From positions 434,001 through 498,000 of the forward strand of contig JASANG010000753.1 of NCBI GenBank assembly GCA_030248215.1: DNA of 64,000 nt, in the 5' to 3' direction. Each line of letters begins with the position of its first letter. Position 1 is the first letter of the stretch. Positions 1-10,838 of the stretch are shown piece after piece. Made by a program: the position numbers and the translations under genes. The stretch comes from Enoplolaimus lenunculus (lineage: Eukaryota; Nematoda; Enoplea; Enoplida; Thoracostomopsidae). A model generated the notes under the pieces. That model saw nothing but the letters and a program-made list of their open reading frames with translations, had not been told where the DNA came from and ran no database searches.

Positions 1-422
1 TGCACAGTAGCATTGGCGTGCCGAGCAGGGGTTCGGGTGTGGGGCACCCGCAGCGCGGTCCGGCCAGTCTGTAATTTGTTAAGTAAAGGTACGACTCCAA
101 CAATATGCCAATTTTAGGTTAACAATCAATATTTTTAGTCGTTTTGTTTCAGCACCGGTTGCTCCACCAATCTAAATTTTCGCCGCCTACGCTACTCGTA
201 AGTTGTGTGTGCCACCTATGTTCACGGGTGATTTACGTACCCACACCAGGGTCGTCTACGATGGGGGGAGCGGAGTGGATATACATTCCCCACGATATTG
301 ATATAGAAAAGAGTAAAATGCTCTCGTACATGCTTTAACAAATCTGCTCGATTGTCGAGTTAAAAAAACAACGTTAAATAATACCCTCCGGAAATGAAAT
401 TGCTGCAACGCCCATGCGTGAG
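1..422. other. left edge, no established gene; two weak exon candidates
   Basis: Two exon-like pieces are visible and neither can be tied to a protein. On the minus strand, 68 down to 1 follows a good acceptor (ttacag) and stays open in more than one frame; one frame is Cys/Pro rich. On the plus strand, 153-197 is bracketed by ttttgtttcag and gtaagt and is open in two of three frames. The rest of this stretch shows nothing I can support. Confidence 0.2.
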
Positions 423-612
423 CCCATGTTAGCTTAAGGGGCGTCCAGGTCTCTGATGGTTCTATAAAAGAGCAGGTTTACATTCTAGATTACATTTTTT
501 TTGCTTAGGCGTAGGCTTGTGCTTAGGATAAGAACTCGTTTTTGCACGCTTAGGCATAGACTTAAGAATACGCTTAATCTACTGTTGCGCCCCTTAAAGT
601 AACATTGGCCCC
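423..612 (+). mobile_element. MITE family A (TTACTTTAAGGGGCG ends, TTAGGC core), copy 1
   Basis: The left end resembles GGCCCATGTTACTTTAAGGGGCG (here gttagcttaaggggcg) and the right end is its inverse, cgccccttaaagtaacattggcc. The interior has the family's ttctataaaagagcaggttta block and scattered gcttaggc hexamers. No coding capacity. The superfamily is not clear because no reliable target duplication is visible. Confidence 0.7.
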
Positions 613-1566
613 ATTCAATTGTGCCCCCACGTTTTGCCGACAACCTTTCCGCTTAATCCTTTGAGCTCTGGTTCGTTTTGCCAAACTAAATTGAGTTTGA
701 AGTTTTCATGGCTAAAGTTTATTTTTTTGAAACCTATTTTGCCAAGTGTTTTGAAAGTTTGTAAACACTTTATGTGGGTAGCCAGGAGCGCTATGCTCAC
801 GAGGTGTGTAGATCACCACTTATCGGTGCCAATTTGAATTGAATAATAAATTATTCGCCGTTTCAAGCCACAATTCAACCGAGTTAGGCAAAAATATTTT
901 AGATCGAACCTAAAATGCCAGGCTGAGCCTAAACCTAAGCCTGTTTTTAGGAAAACGTAAAAGATGCGATTTTTTTAACAGTTGACGTGCGTGTTTTTAA
1001 AAAAAGACATACATTTATGTCATTTGCTAAGGCTAAATTTATACTTTTATTTGTCAGCTTGTAAGAGTGTCCAGTGCTCGCCGTAAGGCGATCCTTAAGG
1101 TTTACAGCTTCTACACGATTCGCTAGTTGTGACACTGGCATATCTAAAAATCTCAAGCGTGGGTTGAACACGCGATATAGCGAAAAAAGCCTTGCGAGCG
1201 AAAAGTCAAACGCAATTTTAGTGCTTAATCTTTAACACAAAGCTTTAGCTTTGATTCGTATTGCGGACGACATGATCCGAATGACTCTCGTTTTAGGATT
1301 CGCTACTGAACTCTCTGTAAGGCTTTCGACTCACATAATGCTTACAAGATTAGCTAACCTGTAAACAAGGGTTTGTCGTGACGTAAATGTTATAAAAATA
1401 CGGCAATTTCCGCTTTAACAATTAATTTAAGAATAAATGAAAAAAGAAGAAATTAATACACAACTTTATCGCCAGCATCGAAATTATGATGTCAGAAAAA
1501 GTGTGTGATTTATAAGGATTCTTAGACGTAAAGATATGCGCCCACGCCAGATGGTTTGTAAACATT

Positions 1567-1898
1567 GGCCCATGTTAAGATCAGGGGCGGAACGTTTTTC
1601 TGTGGGACTAGAAAAGAGTAACCTTAAGCTTTAGACTAATTGTTTTTTGTTTGGCTTAGAGCTTAAGGCCTTAACGCTTTAGACTAATTGTTTTTTGTTT
1701 CGGCTTAGGCTTAGGCTTTAGCGGGACGAACCCAGGACGGAGGGAAGGTCCCACCACCAGCAAGGAGCACCGCCCCAAAACCCCCAAAAGGCTTAATAGG
1801 AATATGCTCATTTTTACGATTAGGCTTAAGATTAGGCTTAGGCTTACGCTTAGGAATATGCTTATAATACTGCTCCGCCCCTGTTCTTTACATTGGCC
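1567..1898 (+). mobile_element. MITE family B (TAAAGATCAGGGGCGGAACG ends, TTAGGC core), copy 1
   Basis: The left end is ggcccatgttaagatcaggggcggaacg and the right end is the inverse, ctccgcccctgttctttacattggcc. Inside are the family block ctttagactaattgttttttg, present twice as a local duplication, and runs of cttaggctta. About 70 bp around 1720-1790 is absent from other copies and looks like an inserted piece. Confidence 0.7.
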
Positions 1899-2002
1899 GT
1901 AACATTTATACCGGTGAAGTGCAGGGTATGATAATATTTTGGCCAATGTTACTTTAGCGAACGCTTCGCTGTTTATACGAGACTGCAATAGAGTCCGCTT
2001 AT

Positions 2003-2222
2003 GGTTGCGCTATACTCGCCGTGTGTCGGCAGACGCCGCTGCGCAACGCGATAAACTTTAGTCAAAAATTGTCGCACGCCACCAAATAGATTTTGCCTAT
2101 ATTTTTGTTAGCAACGCTAAGCCATTGCGGCGCTGCGCGGCGTCGGGCGATGGCGTGCGGCAACGTGCGGTACCGCCCTAAGACGCACATAGTCGTCCGG
2201 TGCAGTAAAGTATAGCGTAACC
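2003..2222. mobile_element. GC-rich MITE (family H) with GGTTGCGCTATACT ends
   Basis: The element begins GGTTGCGCTATACT and ends AGTATAGCGTAACC, an imperfect 14-bp inverted repeat. The interior is strikingly GC-rich compared with the surroundings, with repeated CGGCG, GCGCGGCG and GCGTGCGG words. A related element lies at 23337-23485, and similar GC-rich remnants occur near 38490-38580 and 39665-39705. Confidence 0.6.
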
Positions 2223-2489
2223 CTAACACTTATAACGTCGCTGACTACCTTGTTTGATGACTTTATAAGCGTTCACAAATAACTATATTTTTGTTAGCAA
2301 CGCTAAGCCATTGCGGCGCTGCGCGGCGGCGGGCGATGGCGTGCGTCGACGGGCGATGGCGTGCGGCAACGAGCGGTGCCGCCCGACGGCCCACATCGGC
2401 GTCCGGCGCAGTAAAGTATAGCGTAACCCTAACACTTATAACGTCGCTGACTACCTTGTTTGATGACTTTATAAGCGTTCACAAATAAA
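2097..2489. repeat. direct tandem duplication of about 0.19-0.2 kb
   Basis: The segment beginning ctatatttttgttagcaacgctaag and ending at ataagcgttcacaaataa occurs twice in tandem (about 2097-2283 and 2284-2489). The copies differ by an extra gtgcgtcgacgggcgatg repeat in the second and a few substitutions. The duplication spans the right half of the family H element plus about 60 bp of flank. Confidence 0.8.
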
Positions 2490-2749
2490 TTTCTTTGCTA
2501 AATAAATTTGCATATTTTTTACTGAACAATTTTAGCTCAAACTGTGGTGACTATAATTTTTGTACCTTTTTCTCTGCATTCAAAATTAAGGGTTTAGGCT
2601 TAAGCGCAGTGGTTGATTCAGAAACTTCTAAATGGGTGGCGTGGTGTAATAGTGAAAAAAACTCGCGAGCTAAGTGAGCCAGAAGTTGAACGCTAATTTA
2701 GTGCTAAACATTAATACATAATATTGGTTGTGATCTCTGTTACGGGGCC

Positions 2750-3462
2750 TACACACAAAATAAATTGTCTCAAAATTTCAAGACTCCTACTTTCTTTAAA
2801 TTCTCAAGGCATAAATGTCTTGTATTTCAGACATTAATAGCCAGAAACAACTCAGAAATTCGTTTCTTAAATGGTTTAAAACATAAAACAACTCAGAAAA
2901 TCGTTTCTTAAATGGTTTAAAACATACATGTCTTATATTTAAGAAATTGCTATTGCCAATTTATAAGACACAAGTTTCTTTTATTCAAGAAATAGTTGTC
3001 TTATATTCAAGAAATGATTTTCTGATTTTGATGTATGTAAAACAAGTTACTTCATTTATATTCTTAAGGGAGTATATAAATGATCGAGCTTCAAAGATAT
3101 TGTGGATTGAGGTCAGAATCCTCCCAACCTAAGTTTACATCTTGGACCTATCTTAGGTTGTAAAATTGGGGTACTGTGTTAAGCTTAGCCCCCAATTTTG
3201 TAGTCGGTTTCCATGGCAAATTTCTGTGTTTTGTTTCAGACATATTTTCTTATATTTCAGAAATATTTGTCATATTTCAGAAACATTTTTCTAACATTTT
3301 TCTTAATCGTTCACTACAGTCTATGAAAAACTTTAGACCAATATTTCTGACCATTTTAAGAATAAAAATCTTGAATTCAAGACATATATCTGGAGTCTGT
3401 ATCAAGACACCTTAAATTTCAGACAATACTTCTTGAATACAAGACAATTTATTTTGTGTGTA
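2750..3462. mobile_element. 713-bp element with 21-bp perfect inverted ends (family I)
   Basis: The left end TACACACAAAATAAATTGTCT is an exact inverse of the right end AGACAATTTATTTTGTGTGTA. The interior is AT-rich and made of alternating motifs such as ttcaagaaat, atttcagac and cttaaat, with a 40-bp local duplication (2849 and 2889). No ORF of note. A looser relative of the interior may lie at 59430-59660. The family is unknown to me. Confidence 0.75.
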
Positions 3463-3802
3463 CGCCAGGCCAGGAGTATGCAGACGCCCACCTTGACTCT
3501 GCCAGTGTTTTATTAAGTAGACATTTCCGAAGCCTAAGATTAGTATGCGTAAATTATGGACCGGGCGTAGTACAGGTGCCCACTAAAAGGGTAATTGAAA
3601 ATACTATAAATGGCAACGATCAAACCTTTTTCGATATGGCTTTTAAGTACGGGTTCTAGATATTGTATATGGTTTATAGGTACATATTGACAATCTTCAT
3701 AACAGGTTTCCTTTGTAATTTACCTATCGTTGGCCATATTTCTTTGAATAAATTGTTTTTTGCCGTTCAACGATTCGCCTTAAAAATTGTTGACGTTTAA
3801 CC

Positions 3803-4000
3803 CAATGTGTAGAACAGAGCCTAAACAGCAGTATAAGCATATTCTTTTAAGCCTAAACCGAAACCAAAGCCTAGACGTAACAATGAGTATATGCCTAAGC
3901 CTAAGCCTAACTTGCAGCAAAACGTTAGTCTAAAGCTTAAGCTTACCCTATTGCAGTCTCGCAAAAAAAAACGTTCTGCCGCTAATCTTTACATGAACCG
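3803..4000 (-). mobile_element. MITE family B, copy 2 (inverted)
   Basis: This is in reverse orientation to copy 1: it begins near cccaatgtgtagaacagagcc, carries cctaagcctaagcctaa (inverse of TTAGGC) and ttagtctaaagcttaagctta, and ends cgttctgccgctaatctttacatg. Both ends are diverged. Confidence 0.6.
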
Positions 4001-5194
4001 ACGTTTAAAAGCTTTTTTCGTGAAATATAATTGTGAAACTATGATATAACACATATGAAACGGCTAAAAACTATTTTGAAAAGAGGCAGTTGAACTAAAC
4101 TTTCGGCTTTTTTGACTTTTAAAGCATACAAATAAAACTTAATTCTAAATTTATTCGAAAAAATCATTTTAAGCGAAAAGTAATTTTTCCCTAATATTTA
4201 AAACAACTTTTTTCACAAAAATAACTCCAAGCCGTTAATTTCTTTCCGTTATTCAATGATTTTGAGGTTTTAAATTTCAAAACTTTCGAAAAATTATATA
4301 TTATAGCATAAAAATCGGGGTGCGAAACCGGATATTCGTTCCCGTTTCCGTTATAGAAATACCGGACATTCGTTTATTTTTACGTTCAGAGATTGTTAAG
4401 TTACGTAAATTTCTCGCAATGTTTCATTACAGATATGCTGCAATTGTCCGTGCTGAAACGAAAATTACGATATTCATCCATACACTTAAAAATTTCGGTG
4501 CGTCAGCCGTTTTTTGTTCAAAATTTTCGGAAAAGACCGGTGAACATTTGCAGGTCTCAAATTGTGTTGGCAGAAAAATGAAATGAAATTTATATCCGTT
4601 TTCCGTTTTCGATTCCGTTTCCATTGTTTTAACTTTTGCAAAAAACTAAAAGTTTTCAATTCTCAATTTATCCGTTCACCAAATGCAATATATATATAAA
4701 TATATATATACATATACATATACATATATATATATATTTAACCAACTTAATCTTTGTTTCATATACTCGTCTAGTTGATGTTAAATTTTAGTTGCTTATT
4801 CGTCTCGTTTGGCTGAGGTCTCGACAACCTTGACAACTGTGCCGCCCCCGTCAATGAGCCGCAGTCCTTTCAAATTAGCAAGACCCTACGGTACCAAAGG
4901 TTTGCTGCTTAAATTTGCAATTAAACTAAATGCATGATTGCATTTGTTACTAAAATACCACCTTGTTTATTATACTTTTAGTGCTGAAATTAATTTTGTT
5001 TGCCTTTGGGTACGTTTTTGCGTTGGAGATTAGGTTAACAAAAAATGGTTTAGGAAAATGCTACCGGCTTTCAATTGAAACATTGATTATTTCACGATTT
5101 TTAAAATTGAAATTCAAAAGTATACGTTGTTTGATGTGTGGTTATGTTATTTTCAACAATAAAGTTTGCTAAGATTTGCGTTCGTGTTTGTTTA
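4001..5194. other. intergenic, AT-rich, no gene seen
   Basis: Apart from the AT microsatellite at 4688-4737 there is no recognisable structure. The short open frames here have no coding character that I can identify. Confidence 0.5.
4688..4737. repeat. AT/ACATAT microsatellite
   Basis: Alternating at/ta with interspersed acatat units over about 50 bp. Confidence 0.9.
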
Positions 5195-5465
5195 TTAGCC
5201 CTCTCACTCATAGAGTATACTGTGAGCAACTAAATACAATAATATCCGAGCAATATAGACACTGTGAGCAGTGTTTAACATTTATAAGATATGTGCGCAG
5301 TGCAAAATCTTCATTAGAGGTGTGAGACCCCTCGGGCTCGAGCGTCAAGCTCCTATAGCTCAGCGGTCATCGTAAACGCCTCCCACCCGTGAGACTGGGA
5401 GTCGAAACTTACATTGAAATTACATCTCATGTGAAATTGAAAATATTCATGTGACAAAGGGTTAA
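5195..5465 (+). mobile_element. TTAA-flanked piggyBac-like MITE with tRNA-like core (family E), copy 1
   Basis: The copy is 271 bp, starts TTAGCCCTCTCACTCATAGAG and ends catgtgacaaagggttaa. Those ends form the inverted pair TTAACCCTTTCTCRCA / TGTGAGAAAGGGTTAA seen in better copies. The core has a pol III-like box A (tagctcagcgg) and a box B-like gggagtcgaaac. Immediately upstream of the first prepropeptide exon. Confidence 0.75.
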
Positions 5466-5607
5466 AGAATGCATCATTCAAAACTCAAAAAAATAATATT
5501 ATAACCAGTTGTGAGATAAAATGTACAGTAGTCTTCTCGCATCACATGCAGGTAAATATGTTTTCAGTTAAATTTCGCTCTAATGCAAAATTACAGTTTT
5601 AGAAATC

Positions 5608-8600
5608 ATGAATTGTAAAAGGTTAATAGCACTAAATATATTATTAGTGATTTTGTTCTATAACCAAACTTCTGCATCAGAAGGCACCCACGTTAGAGCA
5701 GGTAAGTTGCACTAAATTGCCTGATTTTTTGGCCCATGTTACTTTAAGGGGCGTCCAGGTTTCTGGTGGTTCTACTAAAAAGTAGGTTTAGATTTTAGAT
5801 TACATTTTTTGCTTAGGCTTATACTTAGGAACTCATTTTGCAACGCTTAGGCTTAGGCTTAGGCTTAGGAATACGCTTAATCTACTCTTACGCCCTCAAA
5901 GTAACATCGGTGGATTTTTTCATAATTGATCCGCCTGTGATAGAAGTTGTTGCCAGAGGGTCGCCTGGGTCACCTCCCCTTCTGCGGGCCTTTTCTGTCA
6001 TAAAGTCAATTGTTTGGCAAGGATATCCGAGACTGGGGCAGGCTGGGCCTCTCCTTAGCTGAGTAAGCTCTGCGACCAACTTTTTAAGCTTTCTTGAAGA
6101 CCGCATGATTTTGTAGACCAAAGAAACGAACCAGTTCAAATGGTCAGTGTCATGTAGGCGCTATGGTTGAAGGAAATTTTGCGAACAAAGCTAGCTGGAA
6201 GCTAGAAACGCTATTACTTGAACACATGTACCAAACCATAATTTGAAGTGTGTCTTGGGTAATCGAATGCAAAAATAACTAGCAAAGGTCTTTTCAACCG
6301 ATTGAAACCAGCCGCAATTTTTGACCCTTGAAAAAATATCTGGCCAGTTTGGCTCCATAGAAAACTCTTGAGCGAAGCGAACGTGAAGCCAGAGGCATGT
6401 GTTTGTATTCAAAAACATTAAAAATTTTATTTGTTCTTCAGCGCTCGACCCTGTTTAAGCCGGGTGGACCCCACCCAATCTGGGTAGGGCCATCCCGATC
6501 TCTGGTGGAACTGCAAACCAGTTAGGTTACATTTTGGACTATATTTTTTGCTTTAGGCTAAAGGCTTATGTTTAGATTTTGGTTTACAACTTTTTCAGCG
6601 CTTATGCTTAGACTGAGGGCTAGGAATATACTTTAAGCCACAATTACTGCCGAAGGGTAACATTGACCAACTCTGCTAACAATTCCTGGTTTACAAGGCT
6701 GTTTCGGCATAAACCTTCTGTCCTGATGTAGATATAAAGATATATAAATGGCAAACATACATGTAAAATAATCGTTTCAAAATTTTGCTTCTCTTGAATT
6801 AGTTCTATTGAACTATTTGAACAGAAAAATATTGTGTCATATTTGGCTCGTTTCGATGTTTCAGGAACGTCAGATGATTTAATGAGTGAACATTCGCCAT
6901 CAATGGTAAGTTTAGACTAATATCCTTTGACAGATTCTGAATTTAGCTGATTTAAATACCAGCTGCACAAAACATTTTCAAGTATTCTTGATCATTCTGT
7001 TTTGTCAAATAGTGTTGTAAAGTTGATTTTTCCACAACCAATGCTTAGATCCGTCGCTGCCACGGTATTTCCAACCGGATGTCTGCCGCCAGCTCCGGTA
7101 TTATCGACCTCCGGCTCCGGCTGCAACTCCGCTAAAAATTTTGCTCGAGGTTCGTTGCAACTGCGGTAGTATTGTATCGTTCAGTGCGTTTGACTTGTGC
7201 GAAAAATGTGCTGAATGTGCTGAATCTTAAGCCTCAGCATTCGTTGGCTTAAAAGTTACAAGACCTATTACCAACTGGTGATAGCTGCTGCTCACTTTTG
7301 ACAATACGAGCCGTTGAATAAAGGATTCATTTTAGAATTGCGATAAAGCTCATATGGATTGAAATAAAAAGTATCACATAAAATTTTTGTTATTGCTGAA
7401 TGCTGTTAAAGTTAAGGTTGCATTACAGTACTCCTGTCTATTTAAAGAAACATACACTGCAAAAAATGGTGAGTCAAATTGTCTCACTACGAAACAGACT
7501 ATACGGGACAACACAAACTGAGCCAAATTCGGCTCCGCAAGACTCAAACGTGCGGCTTAGTGAGTCGAATTTTGACTCTGGCGGAGTCGAATTTTACTCA
7601 GTTTGTGTAGTTCCATAGAGCCTATTTCGGAGAGAGTCAATTTGACTCACCATTCTTTTGCCGTGTAGTTTCGGAATGTGGGGATAAATGAGTAGCATAG
7701 CCCCTTTTTTTAGCTGAATTTTATGTAGTCAACTATGTTTCAGGCTTTAATTCCGGTCTACGCTAGTGCTTCCTCAGGTAAGTCTAAAAAATTCTATTGA
7801 TTACATATTTCCCGTAGGTACGTGCTATTTGTTTATTTTTCTCAAACTGAACCGTTGTTTGAATATAGTTCTTGGCTATTAATGCAATTTCCACAATATC
7901 ATGCGTACACCAGGTCACTTTTGAAAGGGGAAGGGGGTAGCGTGATGAGCACTGAAACGTTTTTGGCTTTAGTGTTCATCACGCTACACCCGTCAAAAGT
8001 CACCCGACGTACGCATGATATTGTGTAAATTGCGTTACTATTACATTTTTAATGACGACTGTATACAATGAATGGCGATAAACGGGTAGTAAAAATAACG
8101 GAAACAAAAACGGATATCCATGGATACCCACTGTTGGGTGTACGCGAGCAAGCTTTGATACATGAGGATTAGACCAGTATGAGTAAACCGCATAAAGTTT
8201 CACAATCACTACGGAATTTAAAGACGGGACGAGTACAACAGTTGTTGGCTTTTGTATACTTTCCACTACACATTTAAAGTTTAGGATTAGGCTTAGTCTT
8301 ATAGTCAATGTCTTATGGTTTTGCTTAACCCTTTCTCGCATAGAGTTGACTGTGGGTAACTAAGCGTAGTGTACATACGTTAAATAGTATATATCGCGCA
8401 GTGTTTAACAATTGCAACACGTATACATAGTACTAAATCACCACAAGACGTCAGAGCCCCCGCGGGCTCGAGCGTCAAGCTCCTATAGCTGAGTGGTGAT
8501 GGCATACGCCTCTCACTGCAGTCACTGGAGTTCGAATCCTAGCATAAAAGTAGGTCTCAGGAGAAATAGAAAATATTCATGTGATAAAGTGTTAAGTAAA

Positions 8601-9235
8601 CCTTTTGCTAAAACTAATCCGAACCTCAAATGCGGGGATACTGTACAAGTGCCATACCTACATTTCGGTATATCTTGTATGGTGCTGACAAACGATTTGT
8701 TTCAGGCAACGCCGAACACGGATTATCCCGTCGTAAACGAAGCACAAGCGGATTTTTAGTATCGTCTGGTGATATAACATCGCCCGCAACTGTCCTGGAT
8801 CCCGATATAGAATCAGAACTTGACCCACTGTCAGACCCCGAAGCAATGTCGTTGCTGGTCGATGAAATCAAAAAATCCCACAGCCTTCGATCTGCCGATT
8901 ATCCCTTAGACGTGGACGCCGGCGAAAACGGATATCTTATTTGGTCTCCTGATAGTTCTGAAATTTTACGCCGTAGTACTCGCGCCACACGATCAAGAAT
9001 GGGACTGTTGTTTTTAGGAGCGAATCCACTTGCCGGATACCAAGATGCAAGCGATGTGCCCGTTCACGTACCCGAGAAGCGAAGAACTGTCAAACTGTTG
9101 AACAGTATGAATTATAATCGATTCTACCAACCGTCTCCTTATTCGACGTCTGCTCGCTATGGATACGGTAAACGTGTGAATGGTTATTATAATTATTGTA
9201 AGTACTTAGCTAGTTTAAATAAATTAGGTTCGTAG
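5608..9235 (+). CDS. secreted prepropeptide (candidate neuropeptide/hormone precursor), four exons
   Basis: Coding exons 5608-5701, 6865-6905, 7744-7777 and 8706-9235 join in frame through consensus GT-AG junctions to give 232 aa. The N-terminus (MNCKRLIALNILLVILFYNQ) is a basic-hydrophobic signal peptide, probably cut after TSA near residue 23. No transmembrane segment follows. The chain has proprotein-convertase sites: RRKR at 65-68, RR and RATRSR near 145-155, KRR at 181-183, and GKR at 211-213. The stretch between KRR and GKR is a 27-residue Tyr/Ser-rich peptide ending ARYGY, and the Gly would be used for C-terminal amidation. There is no Cys pair within it. A consensus donor (gtaagt) at 9198 lies inside the last exon, so the C-terminal 15 residues may be intron. 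A polyA signal at 9631 supports a short 3' UTR. I do not recognise the family; peptide-precursor status is inference from architecture. Confidence 0.7.
5731..5911 (+). mobile_element. MITE family A, copy 2
   Basis: Starts ggcccatgttactttaaggggcg and ends cgccctcaaagtaacatcgg. The core has four consecutive cttagg units. It lies in intron 1 of the prepropeptide gene, 30 bp past the donor. Confidence 0.75.
6490..6668 (+). mobile_element. MITE family A, degraded copy
   Basis: Retains ggccatcccgatctctggtgg, the gttaggttacattttggac block, diverged cttagg units and an eroded right end gggtaacattgacc. In intron 1 of the prepropeptide gene. Confidence 0.5.
7455..7665. mobile_element. hairpin MITE (family D) rich in GAGTCAA, copy 1
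   Basis: Begins CACTGCAAAAAATGGTGAGTC; the right end is the inverse (gactcaccattcttttgccgtg). Nearly the entire element folds back on itself. It lies in intron 2 of the prepropeptide gene. The sister copy is at 10033-10240. Confidence 0.8.
7889..8028. mobile_element. 140-bp hairpin element (family M)
   Basis: The left arm cacaatatcatgcgtacacc..gtagcgtgatgagcactgaaa is mirrored by the right arm ..agtgttcatcacgctacaccc..gtacgcatgatattgtg. The two arms are about 60 bp each with a tiny loop and a few mismatches. Lies in intron 3 of the prepropeptide gene. Confidence 0.75.
8325..8595 (+). mobile_element. TTAA-flanked piggyBac-like MITE with tRNA-like core (family E), copy 2
   Basis: A 271-bp copy from TTAACCCTTTCTCGCATAGAG to catgtgataaagtgttaa, with TTAA at both edges. 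It contains a box A-like tagctgagtgg and a canonical box B, gttcgaatcc, about 45 bp later. In intron 3 of the prepropeptide gene, 110 bp before the last exon. Confidence 0.85.
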
Positions 9236-9630
9236 CTAAAAGGTTCATTCGTTGACGGTACAATATCACCCGTATCAGAAACTTAACCAGGATTTCAATT
9301 CGGGATGGTGTAACGTCAAGAAATTTTTAGACGAAAAGATTCCTGCGACGCAATTCTAAACCTGTAATACTGCCGTTGGACCTCCAGCAATTTTGAAATG
9401 GCATAACTATATTACCCTATTCGCTCTTTATATACGCCCTTTTAGTGCTTTTCTACTTGGACGCGTAGCGAGCGAAAAGAAATAAGGGACCTTAATAATT
9501 CAACGTTTATTGAAACCTTTAGGACTTACCTTCATCCCGTCTCTGTAAAATTTTGATACCTGTACGTATGTCTTATCCCATACGCCTATAGTACTAATTT
9601 ACTTAGTATTTTAAGTTATTTTAGCTAATG

Positions 9631-9636
9631 AATAAA
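9631..9636 (+). promoter_or_regulatory. polyadenylation signal AATAAA (prepropeptide gene)
   Basis: AATAAA lies about 395 bp past the prepropeptide stop codon; it is the first canonical hexamer downstream. Confidence 0.5.
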
Positions 9637-10032
9637 ATTTTTTAAGAAATAATTGTTCATTTATGTTTTTATTAATGTTTATCTCAAACTGAGTCCCGAG
9701 GACAGATTTTATACGAGATAAGGAATGCATTCGTGCTTGTAAAATTTCAACCCAACCCGTGTCGAGTTAGAATTTTTGAGATGCAATTTTAACTACGATC
9801 GTAAGGAGTTTCTGTTTTTAATAGCTAAGTAATTTGCGGTCAAGTAGTGTGAAATGCTACCTGCCGCAAGTGCTAATATTTGGTTTATCGCCAGAAAAAT
9901 GTTACGGGTACTTTAGTCCCCACCCTGGAATATTTTTCTGCCCAGAAAGTTTAAGCAAGTCATGTGAAATCTAGTACGGCTCTCCTGGAATGTTTTGTCT
10001 CTATGGCATGATAAGAGCTGGCTACAGGCTTG

Positions 10033-10240
10033 CACTGCAAAAAATGGTGAGTCAAATTGACTCTCTCCGAAATAGGCTCTACGGGACTACACAATCTGAG
10101 CCAAATTCGACTTCAATAGAATCAAATTTGAGTCAAAATCGCACGTTTGACTCTGGCGGAGTCGAATTTTGACTCAGTTTGTGTAGTCCCGTAGAGCCTA
10201 TTTCGGAGGGAGTCAATTTGACTCACCATTTTTTGCAGTG
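10033..10240. mobile_element. hairpin MITE (family D), copy 2
   Basis: Begins cactgcaaaaaatggtgagtc and ends gactcaccattttttgcagtg, a perfect terminal inverted repeat. The arms remain paired for about 80 bp (through ctccgaaataggctctacgg). The best-preserved copy in the window. It has several TGAGTCA/TGACTCA words. Confidence 0.9.
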
Positions 10241-10344
10241 TGGACAGACTGTTCAAATTAATGTTAGGTTTAGCATCAGTAAATTTTCAACGATACTTTC
10301 AATGTAAGATTTGTTTAAGAGAACAGGGTCGTAACAGTAGTTTA

Positions 10345-10483
10345 AACCTTTGCCATAGCGCCAGATTGAGTTAATCCTAAGCCCAAGCTTGAGCCTGAAC
10401 ATAGGTGAAAAATAGCTTAAAGCTGAAGCTTATCCTTTTGCAGTCCCGCAGAAATACGTTCCGACCCTGATCTTTACAATTGC
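10345..10483 (-). mobile_element. MITE family B, inverted partial copy
   Basis: Carries taatcctaagcccaagcttg, agcttaaagctgaagctta, the cagtcccgcagaaatacgttccg block and ccctgatctttaca at its end, the reverse of family B. Left end diverged. Confidence 0.55.
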
Positions 10484-10838
10484 CACGAAAACAAATTCAG
10501 TGAACAAAAGTATATTAATTTATATATTTGTTAGTAGGAGAAGACACTGACTATTACTATCTACGCAAATGATGTGTCAAACGAACCAAACAAACCGAAT
10601 GAAAAATGCCAAAAGGAAAATGAAACTTAGAAACCTTAAAAATTTGATTGAAATTTCTTCACAATCTGCAAAGGATTTTGAAACGTGAAATATTTGAAAT
10701 GGCCTTTTTTGAAGTGAAAGCTCTTGTTACCAAGGCAGTGACAAACAACGTCCGAATCAAATAATACCCTTCATTTAACAATTATTCTGAAATTTAAACC
10801 ATATGGTCAACACGGTTGCAATATTTACAACCGAAGTG

